Part shown: positions 9,101 to 18,473 of the stretch, piece by piece | Numbering within the stretch: the stretch's first letter is position 1 | Layout: every line of letters starts with the position of its first letter | Source of the DNA: JBAYIE01 sp965279165 | GTDB lineage: Bacteria; Bacteroidota; Bacteroidia; UKL13-3 | Length of the DNA: 64,000 nucleotides | Direction of reading: 5' to 3' | Assembly: GCA_965279165.1 (NCBI GenBank) | Contig: OZ257140.1 | Location: 2,480,001-2,544,000, forward strand | Translations under genes and position numbers: made by a program | The notes under the pieces: model-generated | What the model saw: only the letters and a program-made list of their open reading frames with translations | Told to the model about the DNA's origin: nothing | The model's database searches: none

Positions 9101-12100
9101 GCTGCTTTACTTCCGGTATTAAATGCATTTGCATAAGTACCCCACAATTGGGTTACCATAGCAGTATCAGCTGCATAGGCTCCGTTGATCATGCTATCCA
9201 ATAAGGAAGGAATTAAAATTCCATTCTCTGTAAAGTTTACAACAAAGCGACCAACGTATTTCCATTCAGATGTTGTATTTAAAATTGCCAAAGGTTCGTT
9301 GTCTTTGTTTTGTGTTAGGATTGGATATTTATCGGCAACTATATTACCTGCTCTGATACGATCATTTCCATCCGCACACAATGCATGTGAACCACCGGCA
9401 ATAATAATATCTACTCCTTTTAACAATGGAGCAAGAGCCTTTTCATTTGCAAGTTGTTGCAAGTGACTCATCACAATAATTTTGTTGATCCCTTCTGCAA
9501 ATCGTAAGCTATCAATTACCGGTTGCAGTATTGCAGCAAGGGCAGGCATATCGTCGGTTTTTGGTCCAATAACCGATGTTGATCCCGGCGAAGAAATACT
9601 AGCCAACAATTGAGTAGTTGCACCAACAAGTCCAATTTTCTCGCCATTTATATAGATGATAGAAGATGGGGCTAAACCTTTTTTCTGAGAATTAGCAGTT
9701 ATTGTAGGAGATGTTTTAAATGAATCAACTGCAAGGCGTTTGTTTGTATATAGATAAGAAAGATTTACATCTGCATTGAAATCCAAGTTAGCACTTAGGT
9801 ATGGAAACTGTGCACCTACCCAACGTTTATCGGCACCATTGCTTCTGATGTCAACACCAATTATGCTGTTTACTTCTGAGGTTCCTAAATCAAATTCGTG
9901 GTTACCCAATGCCGAACCTTGGAATCCCATAATATTCATCATGGCAATATCTACTCTTCCGATTGCAGCACGTAATCCTGCAGTACTACCTGAATAATAA
10001 TGTGATGCTGTATTACGTAATGGAGTTTGAATACTTGCATCTTCGCCGGCTGAAAGAAAAGGACTTGGAATAAAGCAATCACCGGAAGCAAGTTTCACTG
10101 TATTTGGATATGTATTTTCAAGTTTATCCATAACAGCAGCAAAATTAGGAGCATCAATTACAGCATCTGTGCTTGATTCCATATCCGAAGAATGAAGTAC
10201 TTGTAAAGTGAAGTTTCCTGTTGGTTTAAACATGGCCAAAATCTGACCACCTTCATAAATTTCAGTACCTTTAGCATAATGTGCTTGGTCGACCAAAAGG
10301 AAATGGCCCGGACCTAAAATTTGTTGCACATCAATAATACCGGAAGCTTCTTCGTCTTGGGTTAAGAAATTGGGAGCACCGCTAATAAAAAGAGTGGAAT
10401 CGTGTGTAGCGATTAATTCCAACTTATCAGAAGCAATAGTATACTGCCACATTTTACCCAAATGAACGTTGCTACCAACATCTTCTTGAATTATTATATG
10501 ACCGAAATTATCAGCACCGATATTATCCATCATTTTAGGACCTTCGGTTCCATCAAGTACTGCAGTGATTGTACCACCGGCAGTTGGGTTATTAATATTG
10601 GTAAAACGCAAACGATACATTCTGCTAGGAGCAGTAAAGGAGTTTGTAGTAACAAAGTAAAAATCGTTAGGGTTAGCAGGATCCCATGCACCATCTTCCG
10701 GACGAAGGAAATTGGTAACACTTAAAGCATTGCTTCTGGAGTTTAAAGCAGCACCTGAAGAATCGCGAACAATACCTAAATCTACCATGGTGAATGCCGT
10801 ATTTGGTGCTATGAAACTTGCACTTACTTCGGTTGTTAAACCGGCAACTGCAATACCATAAAGTCTTCCATTAGTTAAACCTGCTTTATCTACTTCAGAA
10901 CCTGCATTGGTTTTAGTACCAACATACATATATACTTGTCCGGGAGTTGAATCGTCCGTACCGGCAACTATCGTTTTATCTTGTGCCATAGGATTTGCAA
11001 TAGCATTTTCCCAAGAGAATTTACCAAGATGAGGAAGTTCGTAGGTAGTACCAGCATTTGTACCGGTAGCAATATGACCAAAGGCACGACCTTCGTTACC
11101 ACTTTCTTCGCCATTCAGGAAGATTCGTTCCTGTGTACCCAAACCGGAAGTTGCATTGTAGAATGCTGAAACTGCTGGTAAGTCGGCAGAACAAAAACGA
11201 CCAAATGCTTTTTTAGAAGCTGTATCAGCAGGATTGTATAAAGTGTAAGAAGAGCCTGTCCATAAATTAACTTTAGAAATTAAATCGGATCCACTCACAA
11301 CAGATAAATCACTTTTATTGATAACCCATTTTGAAACGAATGCACCTTTTGCACCATGTGCACGAACAGCACCACTGGTATTTGGAATCTCGTGGTTAAC
11401 CAATAAAGTAAATGTTCCATCGTTGTTATCAAACGCACCGGTACCATCCGGTATTCCGGCCATTTTGTAGCCATTAATTTCATCTCCTGCTGTTAATATT
11501 GCATTGAATTTTACTCCAGGTGCGGCGGGTATTAAATAAGAAGATTGAGTTGAAACCGATAAGTTAGAAGGGTTATAATTAACTAGTTTTTTTGAACCAC
11601 TGATTCTATATGTAATCAGATGACTTAAATTACCGGTTGCAGTAGCGATACCATCAGCAAGCGCAGAAGTTTGTCCGAAATCATTGTCGTTTACAATGGC
11701 AATTGTACTATCATTTATAATTGCTAAACCTTCTGCTTTATCCAATACGGAAGGCCATCCACTTGCCAGTAAATCCATCACCAAAGTTTTGGAAACTGCT
11801 TTAATTCCTTTATTCGCAAGTCCGGTTGAATCAACTAATCCTTCAAGCGTCAAACCTCCATATAAACCTGAATGAACAGTTGTGGCTTGATTAATATTGA
11901 TTTGGTATAAACGTTTTATATCTTGTGTTCCACGAGCAGCAGCTTCTAATACAAGAAATATGCTATCGTTAACAGCAGCCATATCTCCGATTTTCCAATC
12001 TCTCATTCTGATTTGATTGGCACCATTACTTCCTATTATTCCATCATTTAAATAAGTTATCATGCGTTGACTTCCGGTTGCCGGGTCAATTTCTATGATT

Positions 12101-14493
12101 CGATGAACCCTTGTATTATCGCCAGTTGAAACTGACGGATATTGAATACCACTTTGAATAATAGCATATATTTTTCCATTTGGAGCAATTGCTATTCCTT
12201 CAAAACCACGATTGTTTTTACGGTATTTAAATACGGTGTCGATTTGTACATCTACTGATTGAACACCTGCCAAGTTTGCATATGGCGTATATCTTTTTAT
12301 CAAAACACCATTTGGGTTTAGTTGCCAAATAGTAGCACCGCCTTCTTCACATAACCAGAAGTTACCTGATTTGTCGACTACCAAACCTTCCGGATCAATT
12401 CCGAAAGTATCTTTTGGAGTAGTTTTTAAACTGAAATTAGCACAATTTAAAACGGTATCAGTTGTTGCAACTTCTGTTGCTGTACTACCTAAACCTGTAG
12501 GATTTATTATACCTGAAGCGCCTGTTCCTTTAGGGCGTTTGATGGTAATACTTTGTAATATTTGTATCGAATCGCCATTGATACGGATGCGATGTATTTT
12601 TGGTGAGTAAGATGGAAATGCGTATAGTTTATCATAAGTTGGGCGGCAAGCAACCGGATTTGCATTCGCGCAATCGATGTTTACACCCCTGTCCGAACAT
12701 GTCCAGAATTCCTTTCCATTTGTATTTGGAATTGGGAATAAACTTGAAAAACCGGCCTCTTTATAGTTAATTCCCTGAAACGTTCCTATAGCGGGACTAT
12801 TTGTGTTTTTGTAATCTTGTATTTTGGTGATTCCTTGTGTTTCAGGTGTGCTAATCGTAAATAATGCCACCGTTCCACTTACTTCATTCGACAGCATGAT
12901 CATGTATTCGCCTGTAGGACTTTCCGAACTTGGAATAAATACAATTCCTTCGGGACCTAAATCGCCTACTGTTGCTAAATTAGCCTGACTTGGAGTAACA
13001 CTGAAATCACGGGTGTTTATATATTGAACAAAATATGGAGCAGAAGGAATTGTAATATTATAAATCATGATTCCACCTATTCTTTCCAATGCAACAAATG
13101 CATATGTACTGTCCTTAATTTTTCCAATTGTTACCGATTCAGGTTCCGGACCTTTGTTATCACTTCGGTCATCCAAAGAATTGTTGGTATGGCTACAATT
13201 AAAATTAGTTGGATATAATGTTTTTAACCTTTGTTCAAATTCATCTTTGCTATCCCAAATTAATGAACCATTGGATCCGTCCCAAATAGAAAATGACCGT
13301 GCGCCAAAAGTATAGATACTGTCAAATTTCCCATCGTTGTTAAAATCGCCATAGCGGTTGGTAACATTAAGACGACCTAAACCAATATTTGCTTTGATTG
13401 CAGCTACTCCGGCAGCACCACCAAACTTTGTTGTATCTAAAACATAGGCGGCATCTCCAACTCTGTTTTCTTCCACATTTGCTGCTCCCCAATCTGCTCT
13501 AGCATCGCCTTCGTTTGCAGTAACCAGGTAATTTTGATTGTTAGACTTATACGAAGCGATTCCATCAGGTAGGTATAATCCAAAAACAGGGAAGGTGTCA
13601 ATTTTTGCAATGGCAGCGTTCGATCCATTGTCTCTGTCGGATGGATCCAATCCATATCCGGGAATGCGGTGATTTTTTGCACCAAGTGGTAATAAAGATG
13701 TTATTGTACCGGTATTAATATTTACAACTGCAAGGCAATTGTTTTCTTGGCAAGTAACCCAAGCTGTGGTATTGTCGTCGGATATAGCAATGTATTCGGG
13801 TTCTAAATCTTCGGCAACCGTAGAGTTTCTTAAAAAAGCTCCACCACTTGTTTGTATTCTGCCAAAAATGCGAATTTTAGGATCAATAATTGCCGGAGCA
13901 TTAAATGCAGTGAATCCTGCGGTGGTAACATTGGCTTGCGTTAAAGTTGCTGCACCATTGGTTAAGTCAATGATAGAAACAGAACCTTCCGGATCTATCG
14001 TGTATCCAACATTTGGTTCTCCTTCATTTGCAACGAGCAATTTTTTTCCGTCACCGGTAAAAATTACATGATCGGCATTTGCACCAGCCTTCACTTTGCT
14101 AATAAAAGTTCCATTGATATCCATGAACACAATGCTACTTGGATTCGTTTTGCCGTTTGAGTCGATAATAGCCAAAGCGATTAACCCATTTTTGTTGCAA
14201 GCAATGGAGGTAACATCAATACCATATGGTTTAACTGAAATACTTGAAATAAGAATTGGCGACGCTGGATCAGCGATATTCACAATTCGTATTGAAGTGT
14301 CCGGACCATTAATCACAAACATTCTTTTAGAAGCCGGGTCGAAAGCTGTAATTTCAGCTACTCCTCCATTGGAATTATACGTACCAATAGAAAACCGACC
14401 TTTGAATTTGGTACTGATTTGTGCATATACTGCAGGCTGTAATAGCAGTAAAATTAAGGCACACAGATTAAATTGCAGGAATTGTTTTTTCAT
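6193..14493 (-). CDS. Giant secreted multi-domain phosphoesterase-type protein with T9SS sorting domain
   Basis: 2766 residues. Order of parts, approximate residues: signal peptide 1-24 (ending VYAQ); choice-of-anchor I / LVIVD-type beta-propeller 25-550; esterase-like domain of the phytase-propeller type 555-970, with GIDPEGLVVDKSGNFWLCEE; PhoX-like DUF839 propeller 990-1415, with NFLTQDEEASGIIDV; UshA/CpdB-type metallophosphatase 1425-1800, with SGDC, GNHEFDLG near 1530 and GGSHALC; 5'-nucleotidase C-terminal domain about 1820-2050, with NGGGIRS; an OB-like module about 2080-2290; a SusE-like module 2305-2420; two choice-of-anchor D modules 2421-2670; and a T9SS type A sorting domain (LYPNPVSG...) to the end. 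The likely role is release of phosphate from organic phosphoesters at or outside the cell surface. In the metallophosphatase the usual DxH of the first motif reads SSDMES (DxE). It is monocistronic, followed by a hairpin terminator. Confidence 0.85.
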   Translation of the reverse strand: MKKQFLQFNLCALILLLLQPAVYAQISTKFKGRFSIGTYNSNGGVAEITAFDPASKRMFVINGPDTSIRIVNIADPASPILISSISVKPYGIDVTSIACNKNGLIALAIIDSNGKTNPSSIVFMDINGTFISKVKAGANADHVIFTGDGKKLLVANEGEPNVGYTIDPEGSVSIIDLTNGAATLTQANVTTAGFTAFNAPAIIDPKIRIFGRIQTSGGAFLRNSTVAEDLEPEYIAISDDNTTAWVTCQENNCLAVVNINTGTITSLLPLGAKNHRIPGYGLDPSDRDNGSNAAIAKIDTFPVFGLYLPDGIASYKSNNQNYLVTANEGDARADWGAANVEENRVGDAAYVLDTTKFGGAAGVAAIKANIGLGRLNVTNRYGDFNNDGKFDSIYTFGARSFSIWDGSNGSLIWDSKDEFEQRLKTLYPTNFNCSHTNNSLDDRSDNKGPEPESVTIGKIKDSTYAFVALERIGGIMIYNITIPSAPYFVQYINTRDFSVTPSQANLATVGDLGPEGIVFIPSSESPTGEYMIMLSNEVSGTVALFTISTPETQGITKIQDYKNTNSPAIGTFQGINYKEAGFSSLFPIPNTNGKEFWTCSDRGVNIDCANANPVACRPTYDKLYAFPSYSPKIHRIRINGDSIQILQSITIKRPKGTGASGIINPTGLGSTATEVATTDTVLNCANFSLKTTPKDTFGIDPEGLVVDKSGNFWLCEEGGATIWQLNPNGVLIKRYTPYANLAGVQSVDVQIDTVFKYRKNNRGFEGIAIAPNGKIYAIIQSGIQYPSVSTGDNTRVHRIIEIDPATGSQRMITYLNDGIIGSNGANQIRMRDWKIGDMAAVNDSIFLVLEAAARGTQDIKRLYQININQATTVHSGLYGGLTLEGLVDSTGLANKGIKAVSKTLVMDLLASGWPSVLDKAEGLAIINDSTIAIVNDNDFGQTSALADGIATATGNLSHLITYRISGSKKLVNYNPSNLSVSTQSSYLIPAAPGVKFNAILTAGDEINGYKMAGIPDGTGAFDNNDGTFTLLVNHEIPNTSGAVRAHGAKGAFVSKWVINKSDLSVVSGSDLISKVNLWTGSSYTLYNPADTASKKAFGRFCSADLPAVSAFYNATSGLGTQERIFLNGEESGNEGRAFGHIATGTNAGTTYELPHLGKFSWENAIANPMAQDKTIVAGTDDSTPGQVYMYVGTKTNAGSEVDKAGLTNGRLYGIAVAGLTTEVSASFIAPNTAFTMVDLGIVRDSSGAALNSRSNALSVTNFLRPEDGAWDPANPNDFYFVTTNSFTAPSRMYRLRFTNINNPTAGGTITAVLDGTEGPKMMDNIGADNFGHIIIQEDVGSNVHLGKMWQYTIASDKLELIATHDSTLFISGAPNFLTQDEEASGIIDVQQILGPGHFLLVDQAHYAKGTEIYEGGQILAMFKPTGNFTLQVLHSSDMESSTDAVIDAPNFAAVMDKLENTYPNTVKLASGDCFIPSPFLSAGEDASIQTPLRNTASHYYSGSTAGLRAAIGRVDIAMMNIMGFQGSALGNHEFDLGTSEVNSIIGVDIRSNGADKRWVGAQFPYLSANLDFNADVNLSYLYTNKRLAVDSFKTSPTITANSQKKGLAPSSIIYINGEKIGLVGATTQLLASISSPGSTSVIGPKTDDMPALAAILQPVIDSLRFAEGINKIIVMSHLQQLANEKALAPLLKGVDIIIAGGSHALCADGNDRIRAGNIVADKYPILTQNKDNEPLAILNTTSEWKYVGRFVVNFTENGILIPSLLDSMINGAYAADTAMVTQLWGTYANAFNTGSKAAAVRTLTTAIANVINTKDGNKFGKSSVFLEGRRDFVRTQETNLGNVSSDANLWMAKKYDAQVKVSIKNGGGIRSAIGQVVSVGNGVQLLPTAANPGAGKNAGDISQLDIENSLRFNNKLSILSVNAAGLKRILEHGVSATKPGITPGQFPQIGGVMFSYDTTKAAGSKIQSMVLIDSTGKRLDTIVRFGLLHGDTSRIIKVVTLDFLASGGDNYPFVANGFNRINLDTAIKDSMVAKFQANGSEQDAFAEYFVAKHQTNPYAMRDTGLIGDTRIQLLNARPDGIFAPVPPVITIAAARGLATDSVRVRGIVTRAWGRFIYIQDATGAIGVRQSSGAMVDSILSSGIKEGDSVEVWGGRGDFNNYAQIQLLTGAYRGNSNVIKLANNRPLPPAILLTLKQLNTNGEQYESKLVRVVNLKTSGTGNITSSTNYTVWDGATPGDTMIWRVISSQDTEMDDAPATPVPSGNFIFEGTLIQFCSSPTSGCTLGYQLQGVRKKDIIPVLGTLNLQTPVTNTRIVTSPSNVNLQSFVWTKSGNAVMYKWFLTPTSGNFTSPWMYMSSASGGTDTTFQYANNLFDTLLAQKGISKGDSISVKWTVYAYLGNDSIMASQSNNLLLVREKIVIPTAPEINVQGNSITILDGDITPSSTDNTEMGSVVTGGNINKVFVIQNTGNDLLTLTSITFTGTNASDFSLVSAPVFPLSIAQGTSANITVKFAPTVAGIKTSTINIANNDGNESNYDFALSGTSTAPLVSEINIQGNNVTINDGDNTPTATDNTDFGDVLVGNSKSSSYVIQNNGTGDLTITGISFTGANASDYSLSTAITFPAVVNASGVLNFTVKFQPSVAGPRNATIQIANSDADESIYNFDLKGNGTSTSLSEKTLLKLVTLYPNPVSGDAILGFELANTEKLQIAITDIQGRTVAPMESKIFQQGKHETIIPTADLQSGVYFVKIANEENKNYLIKMVVIH

Positions 14494-14719
14494 ATTTCTG
14501 GTTGTTGAATGGATAGCAAATCAATTACAACCAGGTTCTTTCAATGTTGTAGGTTTCTTATCAAATGGTTATCTTAGTAAGTAGTACTCCTGATATTAAG
14601 TTCATTTTTGACAAACATTAAATTCATATTTTGTTCATACCGCACATTTTAACTTCGAAATTGCTGATTTTCAGGTTCGGCAAAAAAGCACTACATTTGC
14701 GCCTCAATTTTTATTTTGC
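14494..14719. promoter_or_regulatory. Divergent intergenic region with a Bacteroidota -7 element for the ABC-F gene
   Basis: This 226-bp region separates two divergent genes. TACATTTG at 14692-14699 matches the Bacteroidota -7 consensus TAnnTTTG and lies 20 bp before the ATG at 14720; I see no clear TTTG at -33. On the other side, CTGGTTGT at 14498-14505 and ACAACCAG at 14527-14534 form an inverted repeat just upstream of the giant gene's start on the minus strand, which could fold in its leader mRNA. The second point is weak. Confidence 0.4.
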
Positions 14720-16357
14720 ATGATTTCAGTAGGTAATCTTTCGCTTCGATATGGTAAGCGTGTGTTGTTTGATGAAGTGAATATCAAGTTCACTCCCGGT
14801 AATTGTTATGGTATTATTGGTGCCAATGGGGCCGGTAAATCAACTTTTCTTAAGATTTTGTCGGGCGAAATTGATGCAACCACCGGAAATGTTTCGATAA
14901 CACCTGGAGAAAGAATGAGTGTTTTGAAACAAAACCACTTTGAATTTGATGCTTTCGAGGTTTTGCAAACCGTAATGATGGGTAACAAACGTCTCTGGGA
15001 AATTATGCATGAGAAGGATGCCTTGTATGCAAAACCTGATTTTAGTGATGCTGATGGAGAAAGAGTAGCGGAGTTGGAAGGATTATTTGCCGAAATGGAA
15101 GGTTGGAATGCAGAAAGTGATGCCGCAAATCTATTAAGTGAGCTAGGGGTAAAGGAAGAATACCATGGTAAAATAATGGGGGAGTTGAATGGAAAGATTA
15201 AAGTGCGTGTGCTGCTTGCGCAGGCATTGTTTGGTAATCCTGACATTCTTTTGCTTGATGAACCTACAAACGATTTAGATGTTGAAACAATTTCTTGGTT
15301 AGAAAATTTTTTAGCCGACTTTCAAAATACGGTTATTGTTGTGAGTCACGACAGGCACTTTTTAGATGCTGTGTGTACGCATGTTGCCGATATCGACTTT
15401 GGAAAAATTCAATTGTATACCGGTAATTATTCGTTTTGGTACGAATCCAGTCAGCTTGCATTACGTCAACGTAGTGATCAGAATAAAAAAGTTGAAGACA
15501 AACGCAAGGAACTACAGGAGTTTATTGAACGATTCAGTGCAAACGCATCCAAATCGCGACAAGCAACCAGTCGTAAAAAATTATTGGAAAAATTGGTGGT
15601 TGAAGATATCAAACCATCTACGCGTAAATATCCCGGAATTATATTTCGTGCCGACCGCGATTGTGGTGATCAGATTTTGAGGGTAGAACATTTATCCAAG
15701 AAGAACGAAGAAGGATTGCAGTTGTTTCATGATGTGTCATTCACGTTAGATAAAGGCGATAAAGTGGCATTGTTATCTAAAGAACATTTAGCCATTTCGG
15801 CATTTTTTGAAATAATAAACGGGGATGCTACACCGGATAGTGGCGAATTTGTTTGGGGACAAACCATCACCCGTTCTTACTTACCCAACGAAAATGCAAA
15901 GTTTTTTAATTCTGCTGATTATAATTTAATTGATTGGCTTCGTCAATTCTCTGCCGAAAAAGATGAAACGTATATCCGCGGGTTTTTAGGAAAGATGTTG
16001 TTCAGCGGCGAAGAAGTATTTAAGAAATCAAATGTATTAAGCGGAGGCGAAAAAGTGCGTTGTATGGTTTCGCGAATGATGTTAACCAATGCCAATTGTT
16101 TGGTACTCGATGAACCGACAAATCATTTGGATTTGGAAACGATTACTGCATTTAACGAAGCCCTTGCCGATTGGAAACATGTAGCAATTTTTTCTTCCCA
16201 TGACCATGCTTTTACGCAAACAATTGCGAATAGAATCATTGAGATTACTCCTAAAGGATGTATCGATAAACGCATGACGTTTGATGAATATTTGCAGGAT
16301 GAAAGGGTAAAAGAATTGCGGATGCAGATGTATGGTGGGGAAAGGGTTGGGGCTTAG
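14720..16357 (+). CDS. ABC-F family ATPase, YbiT-like
   Basis: A 545-residue cytosolic ABC-F protein with two nucleotide-binding domains and no membrane segments; such proteins act on the ribosome. NBD1 has Walker A GANGAGKST (residues 35-43) and Walker B LLLDEPTND near 178. Its signature region reads LNGKIKVRVLLAQALF rather than LSGG, as in the YbiT branch. NBD2 has a normal LSGGEKVRCM signature and VLDEPTNHLD, but its Walker A position reads VALLSKEHLAISAFF and lacks the GxxGxGK[ST] pattern. A charged linker (residues 250-300) separates the domains. The last codons run into a heptamer repeat array. ATP binding in site 2 may be altered. Confidence 0.88.
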   Translation: MISVGNLSLRYGKRVLFDEVNIKFTPGNCYGIIGANGAGKSTFLKILSGEIDATTGNVSITPGERMSVLKQNHFEFDAFEVLQTVMMGNKRLWEIMHEKDALYAKPDFSDADGERVAELEGLFAEMEGWNAESDAANLLSELGVKEEYHGKIMGELNGKIKVRVLLAQALFGNPDILLLDEPTNDLDVETISWLENFLADFQNTVIVVSHDRHFLDAVCTHVADIDFGKIQLYTGNYSFWYESSQLALRQRSDQNKKVEDKRKELQEFIERFSANASKSRQATSRKKLLEKLVVEDIKPSTRKYPGIIFRADRDCGDQILRVEHLSKKNEEGLQLFHDVSFTLDKGDKVALLSKEHLAISAFFEIINGDATPDSGEFVWGQTITRSYLPNENAKFFNSADYNLIDWLRQFSAEKDETYIRGFLGKMLFSGEEVFKKSNVLSGGEKVRCMVSRMMLTNANCLVLDEPTNHLDLETITAFNEALADWKHVAIFSSHDHAFTQTIANRIIEITPKGCIDKRMTFDEYLQDERVKELRMQMYGGERVGA

Positions 16358-16557
16358 AAGAATTACGGATTACGGATTACAAAATTACGGATTACGGATT
16401 ACGGATTACGAATGACGGGTTGCGGATGACGAATTACAAAATTACAAATTACCAAATTACGGATTACGGATTACGAATGACGGGTTGCGGATGACGAATT
16501 ACAAAATTACAAATTACAAAATTACGGATTACGAAATTACAGATTACAAAATTACGT
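16358..16557. repeat. Heptamer repeat array A (ATTACGG/ATTACAA type)
   Basis: About 200 bp of degenerate 7- and 8-mers based on ATTACGG, ATTACAA and ATGACGG. They begin immediately after the ABC-F stop codon and end about 20 bp before the convergent exporter gene's stop. A higher-order 65-bp direct repeat is superimposed: the block starting GAATGACGGGTTGCGG at 16410 recurs at 16475. It has no plausible gene and is not CRISPR-like because units are contiguous and degenerate. Confidence 0.85.
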
Positions 16558-16580
16558 TTTCCATTGAAGTTGGTTTAACG

Positions 16581-18473
16581 TTAACGGTCGTTGGATAGAA
16601 ATCCTGATTCAAATTGCATTTCATTTAGTTTACGATATAGGCCATTTTGGTTGATCAATTCGTCGTGTTTGCCTATTTCACTTACGGTACCTTTGTCGAT
16701 AACTACAATCTTGGAAGCATTGCGAATGGTTGATAAGCGATGTGCAATTACAATGGATGTTCGCCCTTTCATCAGGTATTCCAATGCATCTTGAACCAAA
16801 GCTTCACTTTCGCTGTCGAGTGATGAAGTAGCTTCATCCAGAATTAATATAACCGGGTCTTTCAGTATTGCCCTTGCAATTGCTACTCTTTGTCGCTGAC
16901 CGCCTGAAAGTTTTACGCCTCGTTCGCCTACTATTGTTTCATACCCTTCCGGGAAAGTCGAAATAAATTCATGGGCATGTGCTTTCCTTGCCGCTTCAAT
17001 AATTTCTGCTTCACTTGCATCCGGTTTTCCATATGCGATATTCTCTCTTATACTTCCACCGAAAAGAATGATATCCTGTGGTACAAAAGCCATTTGTTTG
17101 CGCAATTGACTTAACGGAAATTCATTGACAGGCTTACCATCAAAAGTAATTCGACCACCTGTTGTATCATAGAATCGCATAAGTAACGAAGCAATGGTGC
17201 TTTTTCCTGCGCCACTTGAACCAACCAAAGCTATTTGGTCTCCGGATTTAGCTGATAGGGAAATGTTTTTTAACACTTCAATATCTTTTCTGGAAGGATA
17301 GTGAAAAGCAACGGATTCAAAAGCAACCGATCCTTGTAATTTAAATTGATCTTCTACTACCACATTATTAAGTGAAACTTCTTCACCCGTAGATTTTAGA
17401 ATTTCTCGAATACTTTGTGTAGCGCCTAATGTTTTTTGCAACTGACTAAACATATCTGCAAATCCGGCAAATGTACCTCCAACAAATACAGAGAATATAA
17501 CAAACATGGTGAGTAAACCGGTAGTTAATTCACCACTGTGTATCATGCCTGCACCAAACCACATCACAAAAGCAATGGCTCCAAAAATACTGAAAATCAT
17601 AAACGAAATAAATGCGCCACGGTATCGTGCATTGGTGATAGCAGTATCTACAACCGAATAAATACTTTTAACATACCTCGATATTTCGAATGCTTCGCTG
17701 GTAAAGGCTTTAACGATTGCAATTCCCTGAAATGTTTCCTGAACGATGGTACCACTTTCGGCCAATTGATCTTGTGCTTTGCGCGACATCTTACGAATGC
17801 GCATTCCGAACACAACAGCCACTATTGCTACTACTGGAACTACGGAAAGCATTACCAAAGCTAGTTTCGCAGAAATCCAGAAGATAAATCCCAGTCCGAT
17901 TAAAAGGGTAAATATGCCACGTAATAATTCGGCAAAAGTAAAAGAAACGGCATCTTGGATCTGCGATAAATCAGAAGATATTCGGCTGCTAAGTTCGCCT
18001 ACTCTTTTCTCTGAAAAATAACCCATCGGTTGCGATAGAAGTTTTGCATAAACATCTCTTCGGATATCAGCCAACGAACGTTCGCCAACTTCCGTAAGTA
18101 AATACACACGCATAAACGAAAAAATGGTTTGAACTGTTAATTGCAGAAAAATAAGAATGATTAATGTGTTCAGACTCCACTGTACGGTTTTTAAACTTTC
18201 ACCCATAACGCTGTTGCCAACCATGCCCGGCATTTCAAATGCAGTGCCGGGTGCTGCAGCATCAATCATTTTTCCAAGTAAAAATGGAAATATGCTGGTG
18301 GAGAATGCGGATAAGGCGATGCAAATTAATGCAATAATAAACTTGGTGCGGTATGGTTTGATATACGTGAATAGGACCAATGCTTCACGCAAACTTTCTT
18401 TGGTTACTTTTACCTTAGGACTCTCTTCTTCCGTTTTGCCATTGCTGTTAAAATTTCGTCTGCCTTTCGCCAT
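16581..18473 (-). CDS. MsbA-like ABC exporter (permease-ATPase half transporter)
   Basis: 630 residues from the ATG at 18473 (MAKGRRNFN). A longer reading from a TTG at 18500 is less likely. Residues 50-330 form the six-helix ABC transporter type 1 membrane domain. The C-terminal ATPase has Walker A GSSGAGKST, the Q-loop segment FVPQDIILFGG, signature LSGGQRQRVAIARA, Walker B ILILDEATSSLD and the switch histidine in IAHRLSTI. It should act as a homodimer exporting a lipid, lipopolysaccharide precursor or hydrophobic compound across the inner membrane; the substrate is not readable. It is transcribed alone, converging with the ABC-F gene across repeat array A. Confidence 0.9.
   Translation of the reverse strand: MAKGRRNFNSNGKTEEESPKVKVTKESLREALVLFTYIKPYRTKFIIALICIALSAFSTSIFPFLLGKMIDAAAPGTAFEMPGMVGNSVMGESLKTVQWSLNTLIILIFLQLTVQTIFSFMRVYLLTEVGERSLADIRRDVYAKLLSQPMGYFSEKRVGELSSRISSDLSQIQDAVSFTFAELLRGIFTLLIGLGFIFWISAKLALVMLSVVPVVAIVAVVFGMRIRKMSRKAQDQLAESGTIVQETFQGIAIVKAFTSEAFEISRYVKSIYSVVDTAITNARYRGAFISFMIFSIFGAIAFVMWFGAGMIHSGELTTGLLTMFVIFSVFVGGTFAGFADMFSQLQKTLGATQSIREILKSTGEEVSLNNVVVEDQFKLQGSVAFESVAFHYPSRKDIEVLKNISLSAKSGDQIALVGSSGAGKSTIASLLMRFYDTTGGRITFDGKPVNEFPLSQLRKQMAFVPQDIILFGGSIRENIAYGKPDASEAEIIEAARKAHAHEFISTFPEGYETIVGERGVKLSGGQRQRVAIARAILKDPVILILDEATSSLDSESEALVQDALEYLMKGRTSIVIAHRLSTIRNASKIVVIDKGTVSEIGKHDELINQNGLYRKLNEMQFESGFLSNDR

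Noticed and set aside
14096..14584. 162-residue plus-strand ORF antisense to the 5' end of the giant phosphoesterase gene
   Set aside because: It is opposite a coding region with a signal peptide and propeller repeats; long antisense frames are expected in such repeat-rich genes.
16358..16557. CRISPR-like repeat array
   Set aside because: Units are contiguous degenerate 7-8-mers with no unique spacers, no cas gene is near, and similar arrays lie at many stop codons.
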